A stretch of DNA of 64,000 nucleotides, taken from positions 69,773,135-69,837,134 of the forward strand of contig OZ038383.1 of assembly GCA_964036045.1 (NCBI GenBank). The letters are read 5' to 3'. Source of the stretch: Eutreptiella sp. 'Long Island Sound 2002' (lineage: Eukaryota > Euglenozoa > Euglenophyceae > Eutreptiales > Eutreptiaceae). Below the pieces are notes generated by a model that searched no databases, was not told the origin of the DNA, and saw only the letters and a program-made list of their open reading frames with translations. Below are positions 43,981-54,638 of this stretch, in pieces; positions within the stretch are counted from its first letter, which is position 1, and each line of letters begins with the position of its first letter. The position numbers were made by a program, and so were the translations under genes.

Positions 43981-44763
43981 TATGGCCTGTGGGTCCCGGC
44001 GGTGGGGTCGCTATAGCATACGTCGATGCGGGATGGGGCTGCATCTGTTTGGTGGGGGAAGTGGGATGGTTGGCCTTCGACGTTGGCTGTCAGGTCCACA
44101 AGCCCCAGCATTTCGATGGGGTCGCGGATCGCTTGGTCCTGGGTTGTGGCCTGTCCCCCTCGGTCCGCTGGGCTGGGGGCGGCGTTCATGTCGCCGATGA
44201 TGACTGTGGGGGCGAGCATGGCCATCTGGCGGTATGCCTCGGCCAGGGCTTGGAGGAAGGGTTCCGTGGCTTCGCCGAAGGGGACGTGGGTGTTGATGAC
44301 GTTGAGTTGTCATCTGTCCCCGACGACCTCATAGACACCTAGCCTCCCTGGGACGCTGAGGTGGTGCACGAGGTGGACGTGGATGCCGGTTTGGGCGTAT
44401 AGGGGGGTCCCCTTGTGCCAGTAGCATTTGTACGCTTTCTGGTCCGGGGTATATATGGGGGTGGTTTCTGGGGGGTCGTCGCGTTGTAGGCCTTGTTCCT
44501 GGAAGGTGAGGAGGTGGGGAACCCACCCCGGCTCCTGTGCCATCGGGAGCTCTTGGAGGGCGGTTGTGGCGTCCTTGGAGTATGTGACGGCCGGGTGGTT
44601 GAGGTCGAGGAGGTTGACGGTGGCCTCGGTGGGGGCGGGGCGGGGCTGTGGAGGCTTGTGCCCTCGGCCCTTGCCCCGTCAGGGAGGGGGACTGGGGCTC
44701 GGGGACTTTTTGCCGGTTGGTGGGCGTTTTGGTAGGCGCGGCGGGGGGAGGCCTTGGCTCCAC
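43980..44763 (-). pseudogene. LINE APE-like endonuclease
   Basis: Target-nicking domain of the exonuclease/endonuclease/phosphatase fold. NLLDLNHPAVTYSKDA begins the domain; LLTFQEQGL carries the catalytic Glu; QLNVINTHVPFGEA and VIIGDMNAAPSPAD give the Asn/Asp motif (Asp codon 44190-44192); PSRIDVCYSD is the substrate-binding RxD block. Between VGDR and QLNV the frame has TGA at 44308-44310 where Trp is likely. A final SDH is not obvious. A frameshift near 44560 separates the N-terminal residues from ORF1 sequence. Confidence 0.8.
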
Positions 44764-47700
44764 TCTGGGGGGAGCTCCCCAGTGTATTTGGTGCCTGTGT
44801 GGGCCTTGTTCTCTTCGGTGCGGAGCCGGATGGGGTGGGCGCTGGTGAGCTCCAGGGTGTAGCTTACTGGCTTGTCCGGGGCGCTGCTGCCTTGGTCTAG
44901 CTCCTCTTGGCGGTGCCAGAATACCCGGGTCTGTGGCCCCCCGCTGTCCCCCGGTTCCTTGGGGCGGTACTGGATTGTGCCCTCACACCAGATCCAGTCG
45001 CCTGTGTGGTCGTTGCGTAAGGGCTGTTGGACCTTCGCGCCTTTTTCGAATTCTCGGTACGCTTTCGGCGGGGGCGGTGCTGGTGGCGGGAGGGAGGATG
45101 ATGAGGATGCCTGATCCGGGTGGGGCGATGGTAGTGATGGGAGGGAGGATGACAAGGATGCTTGGTCCGGGTGGGGCGGTGGTAATGGTGGGACGGAGGA
45201 TGACGAGGATGCTTGGTCTGGGTTCGCCGGGTGGGTCGGGTGAGACACAGGGGGTCAGGAGGTCGCTGCTTTTCCAGCTTGGTTGGGGGCGGGTGCGCCC
45301 CTTTGTCGTCTCGCTCGCTTGGGCGGGACTCGAGGTAGCGGGGCTGGGGGGGAGTCGGGTTTGAAGAAGGGGTGCGTTGCTTGCTGGTCCGGATCCCTCA
45401 GTGGGGGTTCTGCCGGTGTTTGCATTTTCGCTTTCCCGTGGCTGCGTATGATGTCGGCGAGCTTGCGCACGGTCTCCGGGGGATCTGTTGGCCATGGCAG
45501 TGCGGCCGGGCTGTCGTCGAAGGGGTGGTTTAGGTGGTAGTTCCTCATGGCATTGGCCTGCATGACCCAGGCCTCTGTGGGTTCCGGTGTGTCTTGGCCG
45601 TTGGGGGAGCCTTGAGCCCAGTAGAGTGCTGTGTGGAGGGCTTCCCAGGGGGCGCCTTCGCGGCCTGTGAGGGTGGTGGCCTGGAGGAGTCGCTGCTGGC
45701 CCCGTGGGGGGTCTTCCGGGTCTATTTCCGGGGTATAGGCCTGGGCCGCCATGAGAACTCCGTGTGCCCAGTGGAGGACCCACCATTGGGCGTCCGCTTT
45801 GAGGATGTGGATGGCGGGTTGTTTGGGGGGCGTGTCCAGGGTGTCCCAGGATGCGATGGCTTGTGGTATCCTCGAGAGGTGGAGGTGTGGGGGGGCCTTG
45901 CGGCTTAGGAGTTGATCGATGTGGAAGGGGGTGACGGGATCTTTGGGGCCCTGCGCTGGTGGGGGCATCGCTGGGATGGTTGTGGGGTCCCAGTGGGGTT
46001 TGTGGGCGGCGAGGGTGTACAGGGCGGCGGTGATGATGTGGTGGGCCTGCCCCTCCAGGACGATGTGGCGCTCCGTGCCGAAGTCCTTTGGTAGGTGGGC
46101 TGCGGGGTGGACGGTGATGTGGGCTAGGGCGCGTTGGTGGGCCTTTTTTCCCCCGTCTGGCGCCTGTGTCCGTTTCATCCCCCGGGATGTGCTGGTGTTG
46201 GTGTTTTGGTGGGGGCGGTCCCAGGGCGAGGGATTCTACACCGTGGAGGGGGATGGCGTGTTCCCTGGACCTATTGGGCAGGATGTATATGCCCGGGTCC
46301 CCCGGTACGGTGCCCAGGTACATGTTGCCCGTGATGGTGGGGGCCAGCAGCGGTTGGCGCAGGGGCGAGGTGCATGGGGTGGAGCAGGGCGGGTCATGGT
46401 GCTCACACCGGGGGTGGTCGATGCCGTACGGGGTGACGTGTACGGCGAAGGGTCCAACGGCGCGCTGGAGTTTGTGGGGTTGGATGTTGTGGAGACGCGC
46501 CACCGCCCGTGTGTGGGAGCGCCCTTCGCTGATCCACACGGCGTCTGCCCGCGACGCCGCTGGGTTCAGGCAGTCCGTGGTGATGCCTGTGATCGTGCGG
46601 TTGTGGGTGGTATCTGACACCCTGGCGGGGGGGGCGCTGATGCGGGGGATGGTGTGGTCGTCTCGGAGGGTGCGGGCCTTGCGCCTCGCATCGTGTCGGT
46701 GCTGGGCCTCCTGGGCGGGGGTGTGCACCCCTGTGTGTTTGGGCTTCTTGTTGGGGCGGTCTGCTGTGGGGAAGGGGGTGGGCCAGGAGGGGGCGTGGTG
46801 CAGGGTGGGGTGTGGGAGGTCCCCCCGTGTTGCCCATGTGTACAGGGTGGTCGCGGCGGCCCCTTCCGCCTGTATGATGTATCGCTCGTCGTGTCGGCGA
46901 CGGATGACGAGGACATTGGGGGCCGTCAGCTCATACACCTGTGTGGTGTGGGGGAGGTGGCGGGTGACGGTGATCTTGGCGGCGTCGTTCTTGCGGGTGG
47001 TGGTGTGGGGGATGATGTAGTGGGTCGCCCATTCGTCCTGGGGGGTGTGTTCCGTCGGGTCTAGCTTGAGTCGGGGTTGGAGCGGCTTCGGTGTTGGGGG
47101 CTTGTCTTGGGCCTTCGCGTGGGGCGTCACTTTGGTTTCGACCAGGTATTGTGGGCCCCAGGTTTCCGGGGCCCCTACCTGTGTGGCTGCCGCTGTTGCG
47201 GCTTGGAGGAGGGCGGTTGTGTTGGTGTCTAGAGGGGGGGCCCCCGGTTGGGGGTTGAGGGTGTCATGGTCTTGGTATGCCCACCAAATGGTGTAGCCTG
47301 GTTGGGTGTTGCGGTGCGGGGTTTGGGCCTGGGCTTGCTGGATGGATAGGGCGGTCTTGATGTCCTCCACTGCTTGTGGGTTTATGGGTGTGGCGTACGC
47401 CCATACTCCCGGGGCGTGTATGCCGTGTGGTGCTTGGCCTACTCCTCGTATCGGGTGTAAGGTGTGGTGGGTGCGTGTGAGCCCTAGCTGTTCTTGGAGG
47501 AGGTCCCCCCGGATGTCCTCCCACCGTTGCTGCCAGGTGTGTGTGTGGTCGTTCGGGGCGGGGTAGGTGATGACAATGGCTTGCCATGAAGTGGGGCCTG
47601 GATGTACCGTCATAGGTGCCGACGATGCTTGCGGGGGTATGTGGACGGCGTGGGCGGGGGCTGCTGTTACGGGGTCTGCCTCCGTGGGTGTGATCGTGGC

Positions 47701-48615
47701 ATCGCCTTGGACGGTGAGGAGGAGGTGGTGGCGGTCCGTCGGTAGTGCCCAGGTGGTGGTGGGCTCGGTGATCGAGTGGAGGCGGATGGCCTGGAGCCCC
47801 GGTGTGATTTCGTCCCATCGGAGTGTGCCGTTTTGGACCGCCCATTCCCGTGGCAGGTCTAGAAACCCGTTTCGGTCCGGGGTGGTGCGGTGTTTTGGGG
47901 GGAGCTCCATTATGGTGATGGGGTGGGTGAGGGGCTCTGTGCGGGGTTGGTCTTGTGTGGTTGGTGCGGTGATGCCTTGGGCATCTCTTCGTCCAGTTGC
48001 TGTGGGGCTTTCGCCTCCTGGAGTTCTGCGCTGATGGTGGCGAAGACATCTGGGAGGGTGGGGGAGGCGGGGGGGTGGGGTGCTGGATCGTTCCAGGTGA
48101 TGTGGTATTCCTCCGGGTTCTCGGGGCTTTGCTGTACGGTGATGGCGGCTGTGGCGTGGTCTTCAGGTGTCCATCGGTGTGGATTGTGGTCGAGGGGGTG
48201 GAGGGTGATGGTGTGGCGGTGTTTCCAGCTGTGGAACGCTAGGAGGGCGTGGAGGCTGTGTCTAGTGTCCCCGGGCGGGCGGGGGTAGGTTTCGTCTGCT
48301 GCCTCCAGGAAGGCGTCCGTGGTGCCTTTCCAGGTGTCTTCCCAGAGAAGGTCTTCCTCTGTGCCCCACTCGTTGTCGTTCCTCTTCTCCTGCTTCCACC
48401 CCTGGAGGGTCGTGTGGTCCTCAGGGAGGTCTCGTTGGATGGACTGGTAGTACTGTTCGGCGTCCATGGGGGCTAGGGTGCTGGCCAGTGTGGCGTAGTT
48501 GTCCTTTGGGGGGGGGCGGTGGGGGCGTGGCGGCGCGGTCGGGGTCGGGATCCTCTCGCTGGTGTTCCGCGTTCTGGTCTGAGGTGGACGCGGGGGATAT
48601 GGAGCGTGGTGGCAT
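44679..48615 (-). pseudogene. LINE ORF1, large protein of unknown function
   Basis: Roughly 1,300 codons before the endonuclease. It starts at ATG 48615 (MPPRSISPASTSDQNAEHQR) and is broken by frameshifts near 48505, 47930 and 46170 and by TGA at 45255-45257. The frames otherwise follow each other. Content: a proline-rich N-terminus; MDAEQYYQSIQRDLPEDH; a large folded-looking middle (NGFLDLPREWAVQNGTLRW, YLVETKVTPHAKA, IRRRHDERYIIQAEG, NMYLGTVPGDPGIYILPNRS, QWWVLHWAHGVLMAAQAY); a basic segment; three tandem PHPDQASSSSSLP-like repeats at about 45070-45240; and a final WIWCEGTIQYRPKEPG domain. I recognise no RRM, zinc knuckle or coiled-coil ORF1 type. It should act as the nucleoprotein partner, by position only. 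Confidence 0.55.
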
Positions 48616-50098
48616 GGGGTGGTCGGGCTCCTGCGGTTCCGTGGGTTGCTGGTGGGCTTAAGGGCGCGGGGCCGTGGCTGCCAGTAGGTGTCGGATGGCC
48701 GGGAGGACGTCGTAGTTGTCTTCCCAGCAGTGGGCTGGAGCGCACGCCCTGTCAGTGGAAGCGGGGGGGGGCGTGTTGCGGAGCGGTGTACATTAGGGTG
48801 GGCGACGCGTGCGGTTGGTGGCGTGCTCGCTCTGCCGTCCCGTTCCCCGCGAGCCCTGACCCTGGGGGGGTGGTGGTGATGTTGGTGGTGAGGGTGGTGT
48901 GGGTGCCGGAGTGGATGATTGTGTCGGTGGCGGTGTTGTTGGCGAGGGTGGTATGGGCGTTAGCGCAGATGAGGTTGGTGTTGGGTTATGGTTGATGGTG
49001 GTTAGTTGGTGGGTCAGCTGTTGTCGTTGTCGTCGTCGCCGGTGATGTTGGTGCCTCTGATGTCGTGGACACTGATGACGAGGTGATGGTTGGTGAGCAT
49101 GGCGCGGCTGACGTATGGGCGTATGTGGTGTTGCCGGTGGTGTCGATGGTGAGGGTGTTGTTTCTGGTCGTTGGGGCGTAACATTTGTGGGCCGGACGTG
49201 GCGGTGGTGGCGAGGGTGCTGTAGATGACGGGTGGTGTGGCCCACGTCACCTCCGGTGGTGGAGATGTGATAGGTGCCGCAGTGGCGTTGGCGACGTTGG
49301 GGTGCCGCGGCTGGTGTATTGGTTGTTGGTGGCGGAGATGTTCCTGGATTGTGGGTAGTCCCCGTCCGGCGGTGGTGGTGTTGGTGGTGTCGGTGTTCAT
49401 TGAGGCCGGTGCCATGGGCGGCGGTGCCATTGACGGCTCGGCCGGGTGTGCTGGTGCAGGTTTCGGGTGTAGGTGTGGTTCGGGGTGCGGCGTTGGTGGG
49501 TGGCACCGACGGTGGGTGGCGTGACTGGTGAATGGCAGCGGTAGTGGGGGTGTCGGTTGTTGGTGAGGCTGTCGTTGTCGGTGTTCCGGTTGGTGCTGGT
49601 GATGGTGTCGCTGGTTTTGCAGATGGTGGGGTGTGGGAAGGGGGACCCGTACCCTGGGGTTGTCGTGGCTTTCGGTCGACGGTGCTGTTTTCGGTGGTGT
49701 TCTTGAGAGGTGGCCGGGAGTGTTGTCGGCGTTGCTCTGGCTGGTGCCGTTTGTGCGGGCTGTGTGGTTGTTGCGTCAGGGGTCAGTGGCGTTGGTGACA
49801 GTGGTGTGTTGGGGGTTGGCGCTGGTGGTGGCGGTCCGATGGTGAGGGTGCCGGGGACGCTGGGTGGCCCCGCGTTGTTGGGTTTTCTCCTCGCCATTCC
49901 TGGCGGAGGGTGCTGCTGGTGTCGCTGGTGGTGAGGGTGTGGTGGTGTTGCTGTGGTGTTTTGTGCTGCTTGGGTGGTGGGGACCCCTGGTTGATGTTGA
50001 TGATGCTCCGGGTGATGTCGATGCGGTGGGTGTGATGGTGTGTGGTGTTGCTGTTTCTATCCTTGGCTGGGGGCCTCGTGGGTGGCGCTGGTGCGGTT
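48616..50098. other. G/T-rich stretch upstream of the LINE
   Basis: No reliable gene. From about 48880 the plus strand is built of ggtggtgttggtg-type words; minus-strand frames are Thr/Asn/His-rich (for example VSRAMLTNHHLVISVHDIRG near 49050-49110), which may be decayed coding sequence related to the blocks that follow. It could contain the LINE 5' UTR. Confidence 0.35.
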
Positions 50099-51771
50099 TG
50101 TTCGCCAGCCGTGCTGGCGTCCTTGGTGTTGCCGTCGGTGGGGGCGCCCTAGGTGTTACTCTGTGCCGGGGTCGTGGTGCTCGTGATAGGGGTGTTGTGG
50201 GTGACGGTACCTCGGCTCGTCGTTGGTGGGGTTGGCGGTGGTGTGGATATTGTCGTGGGTGTTGGCGGCGTTGGTGCTGCCGACGGTGAGGGTGTCACGG
50301 TGGTGGCTGGCGTGTCTCGTGGTAGTCTGATGGCGTGGGTGTTGTTGGTGTTGGTGCTGGGTGCCGCCTGCGTTTTGGTGTTCGGCGGTTCCGGGCGTGC
50401 CACTCGTGGCTGGTGTTTGGCTGGCTTGTGGTCCTGGTGGTGTCGGTTGTCTCTGGTGTTGGGATATTTCCTTCGGCTGTCCTTGGGTCTGTGGTGACAG
50501 GTGTTGCTTCGGTTGTGGTCGAGGGTGTCAATGCTGCGGGTGGGTGGCGGTGTCGCCGTGCTGCCGCTGTCGGTGGTTTCGGTGTTGGTGTTGGTGGGGG
50601 CGCCGCCAGGGGAGCTGTGAGTGTTGGCGTTGTAGGGTGTTGTAGGTGTTGCCCTGGTGGTGTTCTGACGGCGGAGGGGGGACCTCGCCACTCCTGGCGG
50701 AGGTTCCCTTGAGCGTTGCTGGCTGGTGGGTTGGCCTTTACCCCCTTGGTGTCCTTGTTGCCGATGGTGTCGTACCGGGTGGTGTCGCCGTGGTGGCTGT
50801 CGTTGACGCTCCGGGTTGCTGTTGGTGAGGTCGCACTGTCGGTGGTGCCGTCGGTGATGCCGGTGGTGAGGTCGTTGCGGGCGTTGCTATGGTTTACGGC
50901 GTCTGTGATGTTGTTGATGCTGCTGGTGGTTGGTGTGGGTCTGTGTGTGGGCTGTCAGTGGGCTGTGTTCGGGGGTGTGCGGTGGCTGGTTCCTGTGGCT
51001 CTGTCTGGGCGGGTGTGCAGTAGGTGGCGTGGGCTGCTGGTGATGCTGTTGATGAGGGCGGTGCCGCCGGTGGTGTGGGTGCCGCTGGTGACTGCGTGGT
51101 GGATGGCGTCCTGTGGTTGGTTTGGTGGCGGGGGTGTTGTTGTTGATGGGTCTTCGCTTCCTCTGGCCGGGGGTTGGTGGTTTGCTGGTTCAGAGGCTGT
51201 GGTGGCCTACGTTTCCTCCGGCAGCAGAGGTTGCCGGTGGCGACGCTGCTGGTGGGGTGATACTGGCGATGGTGTGTTTGATGCTGTTGGCTTGGGTGAT
51301 CCAGGCGTTGTTTCCGGTGTTTGTCGGTGTAGGCAATGTAGGCGATGGTGAGGACGGCGGTGCCCCCGGTGATGGTGATGGTGAGGGTGTTGTGTTGGCT
51401 CGATTGTTGGTGGTGTTGGCGTTTGCGGTGGTGTGAATGCTGCTGGTGGTGGTTCTGGGTGCGGGTCGGTGGGTGGCGCGGTTGTAACGCCTTGGGTGTA
51501 AAATGGTCGTTGGGTGGTGTCTTGTGTTGGTCCGTTGTTGGCGAGGGTGTCTCAGGCGTCGTGCTGGGTGCCGGGGTTGCTGGTGTTGCTGACGGCGTCC
51601 CCGTTGGTTCCGGGTGTTTCCGCTGGTGAGGGTGTTGTGGCGTTCGGTTTGGGTGTTGGCGGCGGTGCAGGTGTGGGTGTCGCAGTTCCTGGCCCTGGGT
51701 TTGGGCGTGGTTGGTTGGGTGTTGCTGGGTGTGGGCGCTCGCCACTCCTGGCTGAGGGCTCGGTGGCGTTC
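50099..51771. repeat. Tandem block A (about 1.67 kb)
   Basis: Begins ttcgccagccgtgctggcgtcc, with an inverted repeat cgccag...ctggcg, and matches 51772-53430 throughout at about 80% identity with small indels. Shared landmarks: ccgggcgtgccactcgtggctgg, ggttctgacgg...cctcgccactcctgg, ctgtgcagtaggtggcgtgggctgctgg, and cgttggttccgggtgtttccgctgg. Confidence 0.8.
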
Positions 51772-53430
51772 GTTCGCCAGCCGTGCTGGCGTCCTTGGTG
51801 ACGCCGTTGGTGGGGGTGCCCTAGGTGTTACTTGGTGCCAGGGTCGTGGTGGTGGTGGTAGGGGTGTTGTAGGTGACGGCACCCTGGTCCAACGTTGGTC
51901 GGGTTGGTGGTGGTGTGGATAGTGCCGTGGGTGTTGGCGGCGCTGGTGTTTCCGATGGTGAGGGTGCCATAGGTGATACTTGGTGGTTGGCGTGTGTCGT
52001 GGTGGTCTGTTGGCGTGGGTGTTGTTGGTGTTGGTGATGGGCGCGGCCTGCGTTTGGGTTGTCGGCGGTTCCGGGCGTGCCACTCGTGGCTGGTGGTTGG
52101 TCGGTTCGTGGTCCTGGTGGGTCGGTACCGGTTGTTTCTGGTGTTGGGGAGGTTGGTGCTGTGGGTGGTTGGCGGTGGCGCTGTGTTGCCGCTGTCGGCA
52201 GTGTTGGTGACGGTGTTGGCGAGGGCGCCGCCGGCGGAGCTTTGGGCGATGTCGAAGGCGAGGGCGCTGTAGGTGATGCCCTGGTGGATGGTGGTGTTCT
52301 GACGGTGGGGGTGGGACCTCGCCACTCCTGGTGGAGGTACCCATGGGTGTCACTGGCCCGCGTGTTGGCCCCCTTGGTGTCGTTGATGTCGATGGTGTTG
52401 TACCGGGCGGTGTCGCCTTGGCGGCTGCCGTTGACGCTCTGGGTTGTTGTTGCTGAGGTCGCACTGTCTGTGGCGGTGTCGGTGATTTCGGTGGTGAAGT
52501 CCTTGCGGGCGTTGCTATGGTTTACGGCGTCTCTGATGTTGCTGATGCTGCTGGTGGTTAATGTGGGTCTGTGTTCAGGGTTGGGCGGTGGCTGGTTTCT
52601 GTGGCTCTGTCTGGGAGGGTGTGCAGTAGGTGGTGTGGGCTGCTGGTGATGCTGTTGGTGTAGGTGGTGCAGGCGATGCCTTCGGGTGGTGTCGTGGGTG
52701 AGGGTGGTGTTGGTGGCGCCGGTGGTGTGGGTGCCGCTGGTGACTGCATGGTGGGTGGCGCCCTGTGGTTGCTTTGGTGGCGAGGGTGTTGCTGTTGATG
52801 GTTCTGCGCGTGTGCCCTCGCCTCCCCTGGCCGGGGTCTGGTGGTTTGTGGGCTCACCGGCTGTGGTGGTTTTCATTTCCTCCGGTGGCGGAGGTTGCCG
52901 GTGGCGACGCTGATGGTGGGGTGATGCCGGCGAAGGTGTGTTTGATGCCGTTGGCTTGGGTGATGTAGGTGCTGGAACCGGTGGTGGTGTGCGTAGGTTT
53001 CGTAGGCGATGGTGCCGGCGGTGATGGTGTTGGTGAGGATGTTGTGCTGGCTTGATTGTCGGTGGTGTTGGTTTTTCCGATGGTGTGGATGCTGGTGGCG
53101 GTGGTTCTGGGTGCGGGTCGGTGGGGGACCGGACCGGCTGGGTGCGGTCGTTGGTCAGTGTTGGGTGGCTTTTTGTGTTGGTTTGTTGTTGGTGAGGGTG
53201 TCCTAGTGTTGTGCTGGGTGCTGGGGTCGCTGGTGTTGCCGACAGTGTATCCGTTGGTTCCGGGTGTTTCCGCTGGTGAGGGTGTTGTGGCGTCCGGTTT
53301 GGGTGTCGGTGGTAGGGCGGCTGTGTGTAAGTGGTGTGGGTGTCGTAGTGCCTGGCCCTGGGGTTGGGCGTGGTCGTTTGGGTGTTGCTGGGTGTGGCCG
53401 TTCGCCTCTCCTGGCTGAGGGCTTGGTGGG
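51772..53430. repeat. Tandem block B (about 1.66 kb)
   Basis: The second copy, directly adjacent to block A. On the minus strand both blocks preserve the peptide patterns LTIGNTSAANTHGTIHTT and ITQANGIKHTFAGITPP (with changes), but the frames are broken, so I do not call a gene. Confidence 0.8.
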
Positions 53431-54638
53431 TCCACCTTTGTGTCCTAGCGGTGTTTCTGGCGGCCCTGCAGCTCCCCTGGCGGGGGGTTGCTGGGTTCTT
53501 GTTTTTTGGGTTTCTGTGTGTTGCGTTTGTGGTGCGGGCGGCGCTTGCGCTTTGGTGTGTGGTTTGCGTTTGTGGAGCTCGTGTCCGTGGCGGTTGTGGG
53601 GGTGTGTGTTGTGTGCATGCGCCGGCGTGTGTGCGGTGTGTTGGTGGTGCGTTTGGGTGCCTGTCCTCGCCTTTCTGGGCTTGGTTTGGCGGCTCTGTGT
53701 GGGTGTGGGGGCTGTGTGTCGTGGCCCCTCTCCCGTCTCGGCTGTGAGGTTCCCCGCCCCCCCTGGGTGGGGTCTGTTGGTGGTGTGTCCCCCCGCCGCC
53801 CCCTTTGCGTGCCTTCCTCCTTCTGTCTCTTTTCCGCGTCGCTTGGGGCGATGTCCCCCTGGTGCCGTGCCCGGGCCTTCCCGGCTGTGGTGGTTGGGGG
53901 GGGGTCCTTGTGGTCGACTCGGGTCCCTTTCCCTGGTGTTTCCCCGTGGGGGGGCCGATGCTTGCACTCCCCGTCAGGGTGTAACTCTGTTGTACGGGCC
54001 GTCCATTTGTGACCGCTCGGTACAAATGGACCTGCTCCGTAGCCAGGTACTCTAGCCGTTCCCCACACCGGGGTCGGGTACACTGTGGGTCGCAGGGGAG
54101 TCCTTGCGGGATAGGCGTGTCTCTTGCCTGCCCCGATGGACGGTGTGCCCTACCCGCAGCCCCTCGCTGGGCCCGAACCGCAGTACGTGCCGTGGGGAGT
54201 GCTCTTTGTCAGGCCCATTGGTCACCCCCCCAGGCCGGTGCCACCGCGGGCTGCTGACCAACGGTCCCCGGCATATCCCACCATATTGCGTGTGCTCAGG
54301 TGGGGCCGATACGGTCACCCGGGGGGGGCCCAAACCCCTGAGGTTGGGTCCCTCGCCTGCGTCTCCCGTGGGCCCTTTTCTTCCCGCCCCGCTTTTCGCT
54401 GTGTGGCTTGCGGTGGTGGGTTTCCCGTCTCTCCGGGGTGGCGTGGTGGTGGTGGTGGGGGGGTTTTTTCGCTGTTCCTGGCCGTGTTGCTTGTGTGCGT
54501 GTCGCCTCCTCCTCTGGTTGTGGTTCGCCGTCGGTATGTGTGTTTGTGGCGCGGTGCGTGCGCGCCTGGTGTCTGTGTTGGTGTGTCGTGTGTGGTTTGT
54601 GGTGTGTGGTGTGCGGCGGTGGTGTGTTGGTGGGGTTG
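53431..54638. other. Unique G/T-rich spacer with a hairpin
   Basis: No gene recognised. From about 54060 composition is mixed. The clearest structure is the 10-bp inverted repeat at 54001-54031. The plus-strand frames here are Cys/Val-rich artefacts of composition. Confidence 0.4.
54001..54031. other. Perfect 10-bp stem, 11-nt loop
   Basis: gtccatttgt and acaaatggac flank gaccgctcggt. It stands alone and is not followed by a T-run on either strand. Confidence 0.85.

Larger units (their letters stand above)
20599..48615 (-). mobile_element. Giant LINE with endonuclease, RT, RNase H and protease; split by Gypsy-2
   Basis: A minus-strand non-LTR retrotransposon, about 15.7 kb without the inserted Gypsy-2 (28176-40476). 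From 5' to 3': ORF1 (48615-44679), APE-like endonuclease (about 44763-43980), RT (about 43980-41677), RNase H (40481-41680 then 28175-27900), CCHC-like end (to 27063), C48-like protease (26914-25900), disordered SR-rich region (to 22997), GT-rich 3' region and a (CTAC)n tail at 20599-20622 that abuts D1 exactly where D1 and D2 part. Frame breaks in many places, often in C or G runs, make this copy non-functional as read, unless some breaks are assembly errors. The 5' end beyond 48615 is not defined. Confidence 0.75.
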
